Below, piece after piece: positions 32,401-41,117 of a DNA stretch of 64,000 bases. Source of the stretch: an uncultured Algibacter sp. (GTDB taxonomy: Bacteria; Bacteroidota; Bacteroidia; Flavobacteriales; Flavobacteriaceae). Location of the stretch: the NCBI RefSeq assembly GCF_947487575.1, contig NZ_CANKXG010000008.1, forward strand, positions 179,451-243,450, in the 5' to 3' direction. Under the pieces are notes generated by a model. It had not been told where the DNA came from. It made no database searches and was given only the letters and a program-made list of their open reading frames with translations. Both the position numbers and the translations under genes were made by a program. The first letter of the stretch is position 1; every line of letters starts with the position of its first letter.

Positions 32401-33243
32401 CTAAAGCATCTTCAAGGTATTCAATTCCTGCTCGGTTAAGTGTTTCCAATGCCCGCGTGGAATATCTTTTTTAGTTAAGTGACCAATTGCCACACAGTCT
32501 AAGCTTAAAATATCGTATTTAAAATATTCAAAAATGGTACGAATAATGGTATTTCCTGTATTCTTGATTTTTAAGCCGATTTCCTTTTTACTGGCACCAT
32601 CTATATAGCTTATCTCTTCAACTTCAATCAATTTACCTTCCACTTTAAAACCGCCTTGAATCTTTTTTAAATCTTCTAGTTTTAAGTTTTTATCTAATTC
32701 TAAATGAAATAAACGGGCTACACCATGCTTAGAGTTCATGAATTTACTGGATATTGTATCGTCATTCGTAAATAACAATAACCCTTTTGAGTTTCGCCCT
32801 AAACGTCCAATTGGTTTAATACGTGAAGATGTGGCATTAGCTACTAAATCCATTACCGTTCTCCCTTTTCCTTCACTGGTAGTGGTTGCAAATCCTTTTG
32901 GTTTATTAAGTAACACATAGGCTTTTTTCTCGGGTCTTATACTTGCGCCATCATACCGAACCTCGTCTACTAACTTTACTTTGTAACCCATTTCGGTAAT
33001 TACTTTACCGTTTACGCTTACTAAACCAATAGCTATATGTTCATCGGCCTCACGACGCGAGCAAATACCCGAATTGGATATAAATTTATTTAACCTAATT
33101 TCATCAGGGTTACCTGATTTTTTTGGAGTTGGATTATTTTTTTTAACAGGTGTATTTCCCTTAGCATTACTTCTAAAACGTTTGCTTTCACTACCACGTT
33201 CTGACGACTTTCCTTTTCTTTTACCTCCTTGTTGTTTGTCCAT
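32401..33243 (-). CDS. RsuA/RluB-type pseudouridine synthase paralogue, catalytic Asp absent
   Basis: 280 residues. A basic, Lys/Arg/Ser-rich N-terminus (about 1-50) is followed by an S4 RNA-binding domain ('IRLNKFISNSGICSRREADE') and the synthase domain. The family's catalytic motif GRLDxxTxGLLLLTND reads 'GRLGRNSKGLLLFTND' here, so Asp is Gly. The normally Arg-rich 'NRIVRRIFE' and 'KLDRV' positions are 'NTIIRTIFE' and 'SLDCV'. It probably binds RNA but lacks classical catalysis. It stands after element D in the minus-strand isoprenoid run. Confidence 0.8.
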   Translation of the reverse strand: MDKQQGGKRKGKSSERGSESKRFRSNAKGNTPVKKNNPTPKKSGNPDEIRLNKFISNSGICSRREADEHIAIGLVSVNGKVITEMGYKVKLVDEVRYDGASIRPEKKAYVLLNKPKGFATTTSEGKGRTVMDLVANATSSRIKPIGRLGRNSKGLLLFTNDDTISSKFMNSKHGVARLFHLELDKNLKLEDLKKIQGGFKVEGKLIEVEEISYIDGASKKEIGLKIKNTGNTIIRTIFEYFKYDILSLDCVAIGHLTKKDIPRGHWKHLTEQELNTLKML

Positions 33244-33316
33244 TACTTATAATTTTGTGCAAAGATATACTTAAAATTATGATTCTTGATTTAAAGCTTG
33301 TCGATTTGTTGGGTCT

Positions 33317-33419
33317 GCGTTAAGGATTGAGGTATTTGTTGAAGCTCTTTTTGTGTTGTTGCACCTATGCAACACAAAAAAGCGACTACCGAAAGCCTGA
33401 CCTTTGTGGTAACGCCCAA
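33317..33419 (-). repeat. 3'-gene hairpin element, copy D
   Basis: Nearly identical to copy C, including the TTTTTGTGTTG/CAACACAAAAA hairpin, with a few substitutions (GCGTTAAGGATT, GCCTGACC). The GTTACC end is about four bases beyond the stop of the UbiA gene. Confidence 0.8.
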
Positions 33420-33423
33420 AAAT

Positions 33424-34326
33424 TTATATGCGATTTAAGATAACACTTACGTCTATTAATAATATACTAAATACACCTGCGAGAATAATAAATTTTAAGA
33501 TATTATGTAATATAAGATACTGCGTTTTGGTTTTTGACCTCCATAACATAAATAGAAAAACAAGCAGTAGTAAAAAGCTTAAATAAAAGAATATATACAT
33601 GTTACCAACTTCAAAACGATATAAGAGCAAATAGGTTGGCACTAAGGTTAAAGCTGCCAAAATGGTCAACATTATTTTTGATGTTTTCTCGCCAAAAGCC
33701 ACAGGTATAGTGACATAGTTTTGGGCAATATCGCCTTTTATGTTTTCTAAATCTTTAGTGAGTTCGCGCATTGCAATTATTAAAAACAGAAATATGGCAT
33801 GTACAAAAATGACTGTTTCAAAATTTTTGTAATACATGAAAATGGCGAAGAATGGTGTTATGGTAAGTATTGCTGATGTTAAATTACCTATAAACGGCAA
33901 CCTTTTTAACTTATGAGAGTAAAACCAAATGGCGAAAATGTAAATTGAAAAAAACAGAACTGCTTTAAACGACACGTAACTTGCCATGATTACTGCGATA
34001 AAATTTAACACAAAATAAAATGATAGTTTGGTGTTTTGACTTACCAGCCTATCTAACCTAGACTTTATTGGGCGGTTTATTAAATCTTTTTCTGAATCGT
34101 AAAAGCTATTTATAATATATCCTCCTGCTATGGTTACTGAAGATGCCAATACCAACATGAGTAAATTTAAATCGAAAACCACGGCTTTTAAAGGCTTATC
34201 GTACGCCAAAATATAAACTGCTGTAAGGTATTGAGCAATAACTACAATTAAAACATTATAACCTCTTACCACAGAAAACATACTGAAAAATTTAAGTAGA
34301 ATATGTTTCTGTCTTCTTGTTAACAT
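33424..34326 (-). CDS. UbiA-family prenyltransferase
   Basis: The ATG at 34326 (300 residues) is chosen: the ORF-track start at 34356 is a TTG that lies inside a dispersed repeat. About eight membrane helices. The first Asp-rich motif 'NSFYDSEKDLINRP' and second 'DLENIKGD' bind the prenyl diphosphate through magnesium. The gene follows mevalonate kinase and mevalonate diphosphate decarboxylase, so it probably uses an isoprenoid chain made by that pathway. Geranylgeranylglycerol-phosphate synthase type or menaquinone type are both possible; the acceptor is unknown. Confidence 0.85.
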   Translation of the reverse strand: MLTRRQKHILLKFFSMFSVVRGYNVLIVVIAQYLTAVYILAYDKPLKAVVFDLNLLMLVLASSVTIAGGYIINSFYDSEKDLINRPIKSRLDRLVSQNTKLSFYFVLNFIAVIMASYVSFKAVLFFSIYIFAIWFYSHKLKRLPFIGNLTSAILTITPFFAIFMYYKNFETVIFVHAIFLFLIIAMRELTKDLENIKGDIAQNYVTIPVAFGEKTSKIMLTILAALTLVPTYLLLYRFEVGNMYIFFYLSFLLLLVFLFMLWRSKTKTQYLILHNILKFIILAGVFSILLIDVSVILNRI

Positions 34327-34340
34327 CTTAAAAAGTTTGA

Positions 34341-34370
34341 TAAGATCCTGAAACAAGTTCAGGATGACAG
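34341..34370 (-). repeat. GTCATCCTGAACTTGTTTCAGGATC dispersed repeat
   Basis: An imperfect palindrome (ATCCTGaaacaagttCAGGAT on plus) in the 53-base gap between mevalonate kinase and UbiA. It supplies the UbiA leader and explains the false upstream TTG start. It is related to 29321-29350. Confidence 0.7.
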
Positions 34371-34379
34371 TAATGAAGT

Positions 34380-35309
34380 TTAGAAGTTATAAACGACTTC
34401 TAATTTATAATCTGACAATGCTTGTTTTGCCTTTTGAATATCTTCTGTAAAACCAAGTATATAGCCTCCGCCACCAGACCCACAAAGTTTTAAATAGTAT
34501 TCGTTGGTTTCAATTCCTTTTTTCCACAGTTCGTGAAATTGCTTTGGAATCATTGGTTTAAAGTGATTTAACACCACTTTAGATAATTGCTTAGTATTAC
34601 TAAATAATGATTTTATATCTCCATTTAAGAAATCGTCAACACAAGCATCTGTATGCTTTATAAACTGATTTTTTAGCATGCTACGAAAACCTTCTTGCTT
34701 CATTTTTTCCATAAACAAGCTAACCATTGGTGCGGTTTCTCCAATTATACCACTATCCAATAAAAACACAGCGCCTTTCCCCTCACTTTGCTGTGCAGGA
34801 ATACCAGTGGCTTCAATATTATCTTTTGAATTGATAAGAATTGGAATACTTAAATAACTATTTAAAGGATCTAAACCAGAGGATTTTCCATGGAAAAAAG
34901 ATTCCATTGCAGAAAAAATACTTTTTAATTTTAGAAGCTTTTCTCTAGTTAAGTTTTCAAGAACGGTAATTTTATCAAAAGCATATTTATCGTAGATAGC
35001 TGCTACCAATGCACCACTACTACCAACACCATACCCTTGCGGAATTGATGAATCAAAATACATTCCTGAATTTACATCTTCTAATAATCGTTCGATATCA
35101 AAACGAACAATAGCATCATCTGTACTTTGCAGGTGATTTGCAAATTGCTTTAAACTTGTGTTTGATTTGACAGCCTCATCTGTAGGGTTTTCATCTTTCT
35201 TTAAAGCTCCATTATAAAAACTATAAGGAATAGATAAACCTTTGGAATCTTTAATGATACCATACTCACCAAAGAGTAATATTTTTGAGTAAAAGAGAGG
35301 TCCTTTCAT
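34380..35309 (-). CDS. GHMP kinase, probable mevalonate kinase
   Basis: The start at 35309 ('MKGPLFYSKILLFGEYG', 309 residues) is preferred to the longer ORF-track start, which would overlap the decarboxylase gene and has no family similarity. The GHMP ATP-binding loop is 'PQGYGVGSSGALVAA' and the C-terminal motif 'CGSGGGGYILGF'. The 'LLFGEYGIIKDSKGL' start is typical of mevalonate kinases. Together with mvaD this places the mevalonate route to IPP here. It might instead be phosphomevalonate kinase; sequence and order favour mevalonate kinase. Confidence 0.82.
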   Translation of the reverse strand: MKGPLFYSKILLFGEYGIIKDSKGLSIPYSFYNGALKKDENPTDEAVKSNTSLKQFANHLQSTDDAIVRFDIERLLEDVNSGMYFDSSIPQGYGVGSSGALVAAIYDKYAFDKITVLENLTREKLLKLKSIFSAMESFFHGKSSGLDPLNSYLSIPILINSKDNIEATGIPAQQSEGKGAVFLLDSGIIGETAPMVSLFMEKMKQEGFRSMLKNQFIKHTDACVDDFLNGDIKSLFSNTKQLSKVVLNHFKPMIPKQFHELWKKGIETNEYYLKLCGSGGGGYILGFTEDIQKAKQALSDYKLEVVYNF

Positions 35310-35337
35310 AAGCAATTTTTGACTTGGTTTAGCAAAA

Positions 35338-36447
35338 TTACAACAGTTTTGCCCCAAAACCAATTTTATCGTTAATATACTCACCTTTTTGACAAAAGAC
35401 AACTAATTCAGTATTAATGAATTCCATAACTGATTTTGCCTCATTTTCAGGATACAACACATGTACATTAGCTCCTGCATCAAGTGTAAAACATATTTTT
35501 GAGCCTGAAGTTTTACGGTAATTCCAAATTTTATTAATAATTTCCAAAGTATTTGGTTTCATTAATATGAAATAAGGCATACTGGTCATCATCATGGCAT
35601 GGAGTGTTAATGCTTCACTTTCCACTAGTGCAATAAATGCATTTAAATCACCATTTTTCAATATAGAAATCATGTCAGAAAGGTTTTTACCTGCTTGTTT
35701 AAATCGCTCTTGAGCAAATGGATGATTATGCATTAAATTGTGCCCAACAGTACTGCTTACCTGTTTTTTACCTTTATCAACTAATAAAATAGTATCCTGA
35801 TAATTTTTGAAGTTAGAGTGTACTTCGTAAGGATATTTTATGCCGAACAAATCTGAACTTCCTTTAATTTCTTCATGTTTTCCCCAAACTACTAAATCAC
35901 CTTCAAGACTTCGGCAAGCACTTCCAGAACCTAAACGTGCTAAAAATGATGCTTTTTGAATGAAATAATTTTCATCATAAGACTTTTCGACTGCGCTCAA
36001 GGTAACATCAGACTTAATTAATTCCTTTTCTATGCTCATTAAACACAACGCCAATGCACTCATTCCTGAAGCAGAAGATGCTATACCTGAACTATGTGGA
36101 AATGTATTTGATGTTTCTATTTTAAAATGATACCCCTTTAAAAAAGGTAAATAGGCTTCTATACGCTTAAAAAAAGTTTCAATTTTTGGTTTAAAATCGT
36201 CTTTTTTTTCGTCATCTAAAAACACTTCAAACGACAAGTTACCATCGTTTTCTTTTTTTGTAAAACTCAGCTTTGTATTTGTCTTACAATTGTTTAGTGT
36301 AAAACTAATAGAAGGATTTTCTGGAATTTGATGTTCTTTCTTCCCCCAGTATTTTACCAAAGCAATATTACTTGGTGAAGACCATGTGAAACTGCCTTTT
36401 TCTATACTATTTGAATACGCTTTTGGAATAAAACCTGCTGCTATCAT
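35338..36447 (-). CDS. mvaD: Diphosphomevalonate decarboxylase
   Basis: 369 residues. ATP-dependent decarboxylation of mevalonate diphosphate to IPP. Signatures: 'SSPSNIALVKYWGKKE' near the N-terminus, the GHMP loop 'PHSSGIASSASGMSAL', 'RLGSGSACRSLEGDLVVWG', and 'FTLDAGANVHVLYP' with the conserved Asp near the C-terminus. It is upstream of mevalonate kinase by 28 bases, first gene of the isoprenoid run. Confidence 0.9.
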   Translation of the reverse strand: MIAAGFIPKAYSNSIEKGSFTWSSPSNIALVKYWGKKEHQIPENPSISFTLNNCKTNTKLSFTKKENDGNLSFEVFLDDEKKDDFKPKIETFFKRIEAYLPFLKGYHFKIETSNTFPHSSGIASSASGMSALALCLMSIEKELIKSDVTLSAVEKSYDENYFIQKASFLARLGSGSACRSLEGDLVVWGKHEEIKGSSDLFGIKYPYEVHSNFKNYQDTILLVDKGKKQVSSTVGHNLMHNHPFAQERFKQAGKNLSDMISILKNGDLNAFIALVESEALTLHAMMMTSMPYFILMKPNTLEIINKIWNYRKTSGSKICFTLDAGANVHVLYPENEAKSVMEFINTELVVFCQKGEYINDKIGFGAKLL

Positions 36448-36548
36448 TTGTTACATTTCAGTTGACAAAGACTGTTTAAAACAGACTTTATTAATTGGCT
36501 AAATTTATTTCTGGCAAAAATAGTAAATATCTAACGGTCTTTTTTATT

Positions 36549-37079
36549 TTAGCTAGATAGTGACAATAACTTTACCATAGTTTTATAGTTTCTTGCTGTA
36601 GCTGTAATTTTTAATTTTCGTTCAAACCAATTAACACCTAGTTTTGCTTTGCCCGCTCCCAGAGTATAGAAAATATATATGCAGTTTTTAGTAATAACAA
36701 ATGCTTCGTTTGGAAATTTAAGTTGCGAGGTTTCATTTATTAAATCCTTTTCTAGAGCTTCATTGAGTATTATAAAATAGCTATTCATTTTCTTTTCTTC
36801 GGGAAAAGGGCAGTTATTTAGAATCGATTCAATTTCGTTTTTAGATTTTACTAAAACTGGCACATCAAAACCAAAATGAGACAAAATGGCTTTTTGAATT
36901 TTATTCTCTAAAACTTTACTATCCAATTCTTTACTTTGAAAAATAACATTTCCGCTTTGAATGTAGGTTTTAACATTAATAAGTCCAGACTTAGTTAATA
37001 ATTCTCTAAGGTCTGCCATTGGGATTTTTTTATGCCCGCCTACGTTTATACCTCTTAAAAGCGCAATATATATTTTCAT
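36549..37079 (-). CDS. DUF1697 family protein
   Basis: 176 residues. It starts 'MKIYIALLRGINVGGHKKIPM', followed by 'YIQSGNVIFQS', the hallmark of DUF1697. No catalytic motif is known to me. It is cytoplasmic. It lies immediately after the BaiN-like gene (its start touches that gene's stop) and 101 bases before mvaD, so it closes the GDPD-BaiN group. Confidence 0.88.
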   Translation of the reverse strand: MKIYIALLRGINVGGHKKIPMADLRELLTKSGLINVKTYIQSGNVIFQSKELDSKVLENKIQKAILSHFGFDVPVLVKSKNEIESILNNCPFPEEKKMNSYFIILNEALEKDLINETSQLKFPNEAFVITKNCIYIFYTLGAGKAKLGVNWFERKLKITATARNYKTMVKLLSLSS

Positions 37080-38291
37080 TTATTTTGAAATATTTTGAGC
37101 GGCAATATAAGCTCCTGTCCAAGCATTTTGAAAATTAAAACCACCCGTAACTGCATCTACATTAATAACTTCGCCCGCTAAATATAAATTTTTGATTCGC
37201 TTACTCTCAAAGGTTTTAAAATTCACTTCTTTAAGGTTAACACCACCTGCGGTAACAAATTCTTCTTTAAAAGTGCTTTTACCATCAACTTTAAAAACGG
37301 CTTGTGTTAAATGGCCTGCCAAATTTTCTAATTGCCCTTTATTTAAATCTGCCCATCGGGTTTCAATAGCCATATTAGATGCTAAAACTAACTTATGCCA
37401 TAGTCGTTTTGGTAAATCAAATTGTGTAGATTTAAACACTGTTTTTTTTGCTAAATCTTGTTTTAAGGTTTTCAGTATTTCTAAACACTCTTCAAAAGCA
37501 TGCCTGATAAAATTAATCTCTATTTTAAATTTATAGTTTCTTTTTGCTAATTCTAAAGCTCCAAACGCAGACAGTTTTAAAATAGAAGGCGCACTCATTC
37601 CCCAGTGTGTTATTAGCAGTGACCCCTCACTCCATAAGTCTGTATCAAGAACTTTGATTTCTACATTTTGAGCAACAACCCCTGGAATATCTTGTATGCG
37701 CTCATCTTTTATATTGAATGTAAATAACGAAGGCACAGGTTGTGAAATGGTATGCCCAAGACCTTCTAACAAACTCCAAATTTTAGGATTGCTACCAGTA
37801 GCTATTAAAACTTTTTTTGACAAAAAATCACCTTGTGATGATTCTATTTTGAACAACTCTTCTTGAAGTTCTATTGATTTTACAGAATGGTTATACAACA
37901 CCTCAACCTGATGCTTTTCTACTTCATTTAAAAAACAATCAATTATAGTTTGTGATGAATTAGAAACAGGAAACATTCTACCATCGTCTTCAATTTTTAA
38001 TTCCACACCTCGTTTTTCAAACCACTCAATAGTATCACCTGTCATAAACTGATGAAAAGGGCCTAGTAATTCTTTTTCACCTCGTGGATAATGTTGTGTT
38101 AATTCTTTAGGAATAAATTCTGCATGTGTTACGTTACAACGTCCACCACCAGAAACTTTCACTTTACCTAGACCTGTTGCACCACGTTCTAGAATAGAAA
38201 TTTTTAAATTCGGATTTTGTTCTGCAATATTAATGGCTGCAAAGAAACCAGCTGCACCACCACCAACTACAACAACATCTTTTGATGTCAT
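37080..38291 (-). CDS. BaiN/HI0933-type FAD-dependent oxidoreductase
   Basis: 403 residues. The FAD motif is 'VVVVGGGAAGFFAAINI', then 'KVSGGGRCNVTHAE' and a C-terminal 'GEVINVDAVTGGFNFQNAWT'. These are diagnostic for the HI0933/BaiN family of soluble flavoproteins with unsettled substrates. It overlaps the GDPD stop by four bases (ATGA), so translation is coupled. Confidence 0.9.
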   Translation of the reverse strand: MTSKDVVVVGGGAAGFFAAINIAEQNPNLKISILERGATGLGKVKVSGGGRCNVTHAEFIPKELTQHYPRGEKELLGPFHQFMTGDTIEWFEKRGVELKIEDDGRMFPVSNSSQTIIDCFLNEVEKHQVEVLYNHSVKSIELQEELFKIESSQGDFLSKKVLIATGSNPKIWSLLEGLGHTISQPVPSLFTFNIKDERIQDIPGVVAQNVEIKVLDTDLWSEGSLLITHWGMSAPSILKLSAFGALELAKRNYKFKIEINFIRHAFEECLEILKTLKQDLAKKTVFKSTQFDLPKRLWHKLVLASNMAIETRWADLNKGQLENLAGHLTQAVFKVDGKSTFKEEFVTAGGVNLKEVNFKTFESKRIKNLYLAGEVINVDAVTGGFNFQNAWTGAYIAAQNISK

Positions 38292-38974
38292 ATCCTATCT
38301 GGATAGTCAGAAATTATACCATCAACACCATAAGATTTTATTCTTGCTAAAGGATTCAAATTATTTACAGTAAAAGCAAAAACTTTAAATTCTTCCTTTA
38401 ATTCTGTAACAATTTCTTCTGTTAGCATCGTATAATCTGCATGAATACCAACTGCATTTATTGTTTTAGCAAATTCAACAGCTCTACCTAAATTCCTATC
38501 TGTAAGCACAGCCAAAGGAATTTTATCATTTATTTTGTGTATAGTTTCTAATAAACCTTCTTGAAAGCTAGACACTAAAATATTTTCATATTCCCATCCT
38601 TTTTTATCTACATAAAATGTTATAATCCGAGCTGCTTCTTTTGCGGTATCTTGACCTTTAAGTTCTATATTTAATAAAGACTTATTATCAACTAAAGCTA
38701 AGACCTCTGCTAAAGATGGAATTTGATAAGTTCCTTTGGTTTTTAAACTTTTTAAAGATTTAAGGGTGTGTTTTGCTACCTCTCCTGTTCCATTAGTAAT
38801 TCTATCAACTGTAAAATCATGAAACACAACTAACTGACCCGAAGCGCATCTATGCACATCTATCTCAATACCATCAACCTTTAAGCTTAGAGCTTTTTTA
38901 ATAGATTCTAAAGTATTTTCAGTTAAGTGTCCTTTGGCTCCTCTGTGCCCAATTTTTAAAATTTTACTTTCCAT
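38288..38974 (-). CDS. Glycerophosphodiester phosphodiesterase
   Basis: 228 residues. TIM barrel: 'IGHRGAKGHLTENTLESI' with the His-Arg and Glu-Asn metal ligands, 'DGIEIDVH', 'VFHDFTVDRITNGTG' and a late 'GVDGIISDYPD'. It hydrolyses glycerophosphodiesters to glycerol-3-phosphate and an alcohol. No signal peptide, so it acts in the cytoplasm. It overlaps TesB by 11 bases upstream and the BaiN-like gene by four downstream. Confidence 0.9.
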   Translation of the reverse strand: MESKILKIGHRGAKGHLTENTLESIKKALSLKVDGIEIDVHRCASGQLVVFHDFTVDRITNGTGEVAKHTLKSLKSLKTKGTYQIPSLAEVLALVDNKSLLNIELKGQDTAKEAARIITFYVDKKGWEYENILVSSFQEGLLETIHKINDKIPLAVLTDRNLGRAVEFAKTINAVGIHADYTMLTEEIVTELKEEFKVFAFTVNNLNPLARIKSYGVDGIISDYPDRI

Positions 38975-39836
38975 TTTTAATAGGTCTTATTAATCCTTCT
39001 TGAGCCACTGTGGCTATCAATTTTCCATCTCTGGTAAAAATATGTCCTCTTGCTAATCCTCTTGCATTAGATGTACTTGGAGATTCTGTAGCATAGAGTA
39101 ACCAATCAGAAAAATCGAAATCTCTAAAAAACCACATCGAGTGGTCCAAACTCGCTGTTAACGTATTTCCCCAATGCGCCTTACTTGCATGAGGATTTAA
39201 TGTTGATGTTAAAATATTATAATCCGAAATATAAGTTAAAATCTGCTGTTTTGTAACTAAATCTAATTCTTTTACATCTCCTTTTAGTTTAAACCAAACA
39301 TTATGACTTGGAGGCAAATCTTTTGGATCCATTGGATTTGCAAATGCTGTTGGTTTAAATTCTACAGGACGCTCAATGGCTAAAAAAGATTTTAATCCTT
39401 TGGGTAAAAAATCTCCAAACTCCTCATATAAGTCCGTCCAACTTAATAATTCTTCGGGTTTTTTTATGTTTGAGTTTATCTCAATTTGATGATTGTATCC
39501 TTCTTCCTGTTTATGAAAAGAAGCCGACAAAATAAAGATAGTAATATCTTTTTGATGTGCTGTAACTCTTCGAACAGAAAAGCTACCACCGTCCCTAACC
39601 AAACTCACATTATAGGTTATTGGCAACTCTAAATCTCCTGCTTCTAAAAAATAAGCATGCATAGAATGTAATACTCTTTGATTGGTAATTGTTCTGCTTG
39701 CCGCATTTAAAGCTTGTGCTAAAACCTGCCCACCAAATACAATAGGACTTCCAATGGTTTTACTTACACCATTAAATTCATTTTCACTTATTTTTTCTAA
39801 CACTAGAAGGTCTAATAAGTCGTTAACTGTAGTCAT
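38964..39836 (-). CDS. tesB: Acyl-CoA thioesterase II
   Basis: The start at 39836 (MTTVNDLLDLLVLEKI, 290 residues) matches normal TesB length. The 14 extra residues of the ORF track are probably leader. Double hot-dog fold: 'GQVLAQALNAASRTI' and 'SLDHSMWFFRDFDFSDWLLY' with the catalytic Asp region, and a C-terminal 'SPSTSNARGLARGHIFTRDG'. It hydrolyses acyl-CoA. It heads the tesB-GDPD-BaiN-DUF1697 transcript. Confidence 0.9.
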   Translation of the reverse strand: MTTVNDLLDLLVLEKISENEFNGVSKTIGSPIVFGGQVLAQALNAASRTITNQRVLHSMHAYFLEAGDLELPITYNVSLVRDGGSFSVRRVTAHQKDITIFILSASFHKQEEGYNHQIEINSNIKKPEELLSWTDLYEEFGDFLPKGLKSFLAIERPVEFKPTAFANPMDPKDLPPSHNVWFKLKGDVKELDLVTKQQILTYISDYNILTSTLNPHASKAHWGNTLTASLDHSMWFFRDFDFSDWLLYATESPSTSNARGLARGHIFTRDGKLIATVAQEGLIRPIKNGK

Positions 39837-39920
39837 TAGTTTTAAGTAATCTTTATTTATTGACAGCTTTTTTACCAAAAATATCTTGTAAATTTAACAC
39901 TATAAATTTTGACTACCTAA

Positions 39921-40715
39921 ATGAACAAACTCCTAATTTTATTTTTTTTAATTATTTCTAGTTGCAAGACTGAAAACTTGATAGTTATAGCTGATTTACC
40001 AAATAGTTTAAAAGAAGCCTCTGCGATAGAAAAAATAACCAACTCAAATTTATTATGGACAATTGAAGACTCTGGAAACAAAAACAATATTTATGGATTA
40101 AATTTAAAAGGAAAAATTATAAAAGACATTGATATAAATAATTCCAGTAACATTGATTGGGAAGACTTAACCTCAGACAATCAAGGAAACTTATATATTG
40201 GCGACTTTGGTAATAATAGTAAAAATAGAGATGATTTTACTATATATAAAGTTTCCAATTTCAACACTAACAAAACAGAGGCTCAACGCATTAATTTTAT
40301 TTTACCAAAAAAAGTAAAACCAAAAGATTTTGAAGCTTTTTTTCTTTTTAAGGATTACTTCTATTTGTTTAGTAAAGAAAATAAATCTAGCATGCTTTTT
40401 AAAGTGCCTAACCAAGTAGGTTTACATACTGCAACATTAATAAAGGCATTTAACTTAGATGGTAAAAACCATCGCATTACATCTGCCGACATTAGCAAAG
40501 ACGGCAAAACAATTGTTCTCCTAAATCATAATAAACTTTGGAAAATAACTAATTTTAAAAACGACCTTTTTTTTGAAGGAAAGATACAAGAACTAAAATT
40601 TGACCATAATTCACAAAAAGAAGGGGTCTGTTTTAAAAACAATTCAAGTGTCTATATTACGGATGAGAGAACTAAAAATAAAGGTGGTAATCTGTATAAA
40701 TTTAATATCAACTAA
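39921..40715 (+). CDS. Lipoprotein with possible beta-propeller repeats
   Basis: 264 residues. Lipobox 'LIISSCKTE' (Cys15). Repeated blade-like phrases ('LLWTIEDSGNKNNIYGLN', 'IDWEDLTSDNQGNLYIGDFG', 'VYITDERTKNKGGNLYKF') suggest an SdiA-regulated or propeller-like extracellular domain. Function unknown. Divergent from tesB and convergent with a thioredoxin gene (four-base gap between stops). Confidence 0.75.
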   Translation: MNKLLILFFLIISSCKTENLIVIADLPNSLKEASAIEKITNSNLLWTIEDSGNKNNIYGLNLKGKIIKDIDINNSSNIDWEDLTSDNQGNLYIGDFGNNSKNRDDFTIYKVSNFNTNKTEAQRINFILPKKVKPKDFEAFFLFKDYFYLFSKENKSSMLFKVPNQVGLHTATLIKAFNLDGKNHRITSADISKDGKTIVLLNHNKLWKITNFKNDLFFEGKIQELKFDHNSQKEGVCFKNNSSVYITDERTKNKGGNLYKFNIN

Positions 40716-40719
40716 ATCA

Positions 40720-41019
40720 TTACCCATGGGTTTGAATAATGTTTACAATATCTCTTTTTTGCAACACTCCTGATTGCCTCCATTTTGGAACACCATTTTT
40801 AAATAAAATCATAGTAGGCACACTTCTTACTTGATACTTAGTTGCAAGTTCTACATTTTTATCAATATCAACTTTTACTATTTTTATTGCATCTCCCAAT
40901 TCGTCTTTAACATCTTTTAAAATTGGCATTAGTGCTTGACATGGCCCACACCATGTTCCAAAAAAATCCACCAATACAACATTATCAGAATTCACTATGT
41001 CTTTAAAACTACTTTTCAT
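40720..41019 (-). CDS. Thioredoxin
   Basis: 99 residues, a single thioredoxin fold. The redox site is 'FFGTWCGPCQALMPIL', with the cis-Pro in 'VRSVPTMILFKNG'. Cytoplasmic dithiol carrier, a likely electron donor for the methionine sulfoxide reductases 6-10 kb downstream, though not in an operon with them. Confidence 0.92.
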   Translation of the reverse strand: MKSSFKDIVNSDNVVLVDFFGTWCGPCQALMPILKDVKDELGDAIKIVKVDIDKNVELATKYQVRSVPTMILFKNGVPKWRQSGVLQKRDIVNIIQTHG

Positions 41020-41117
41020 AATTAATTTATCTTACTACCGTATTAGACGAAAATTTTAATCATGAATTACAATTTTAATTTTTGAGGCTCTGAAAACATG
41101 TTTTGGGTGACACTACG

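Noticed and set aside
34327-34356. Upstream TTG start for the UbiA gene in the ORF track
   Set aside because: The extra codons come from a dispersed repeat and an ATG with a normal family N-terminus follows at 34326.
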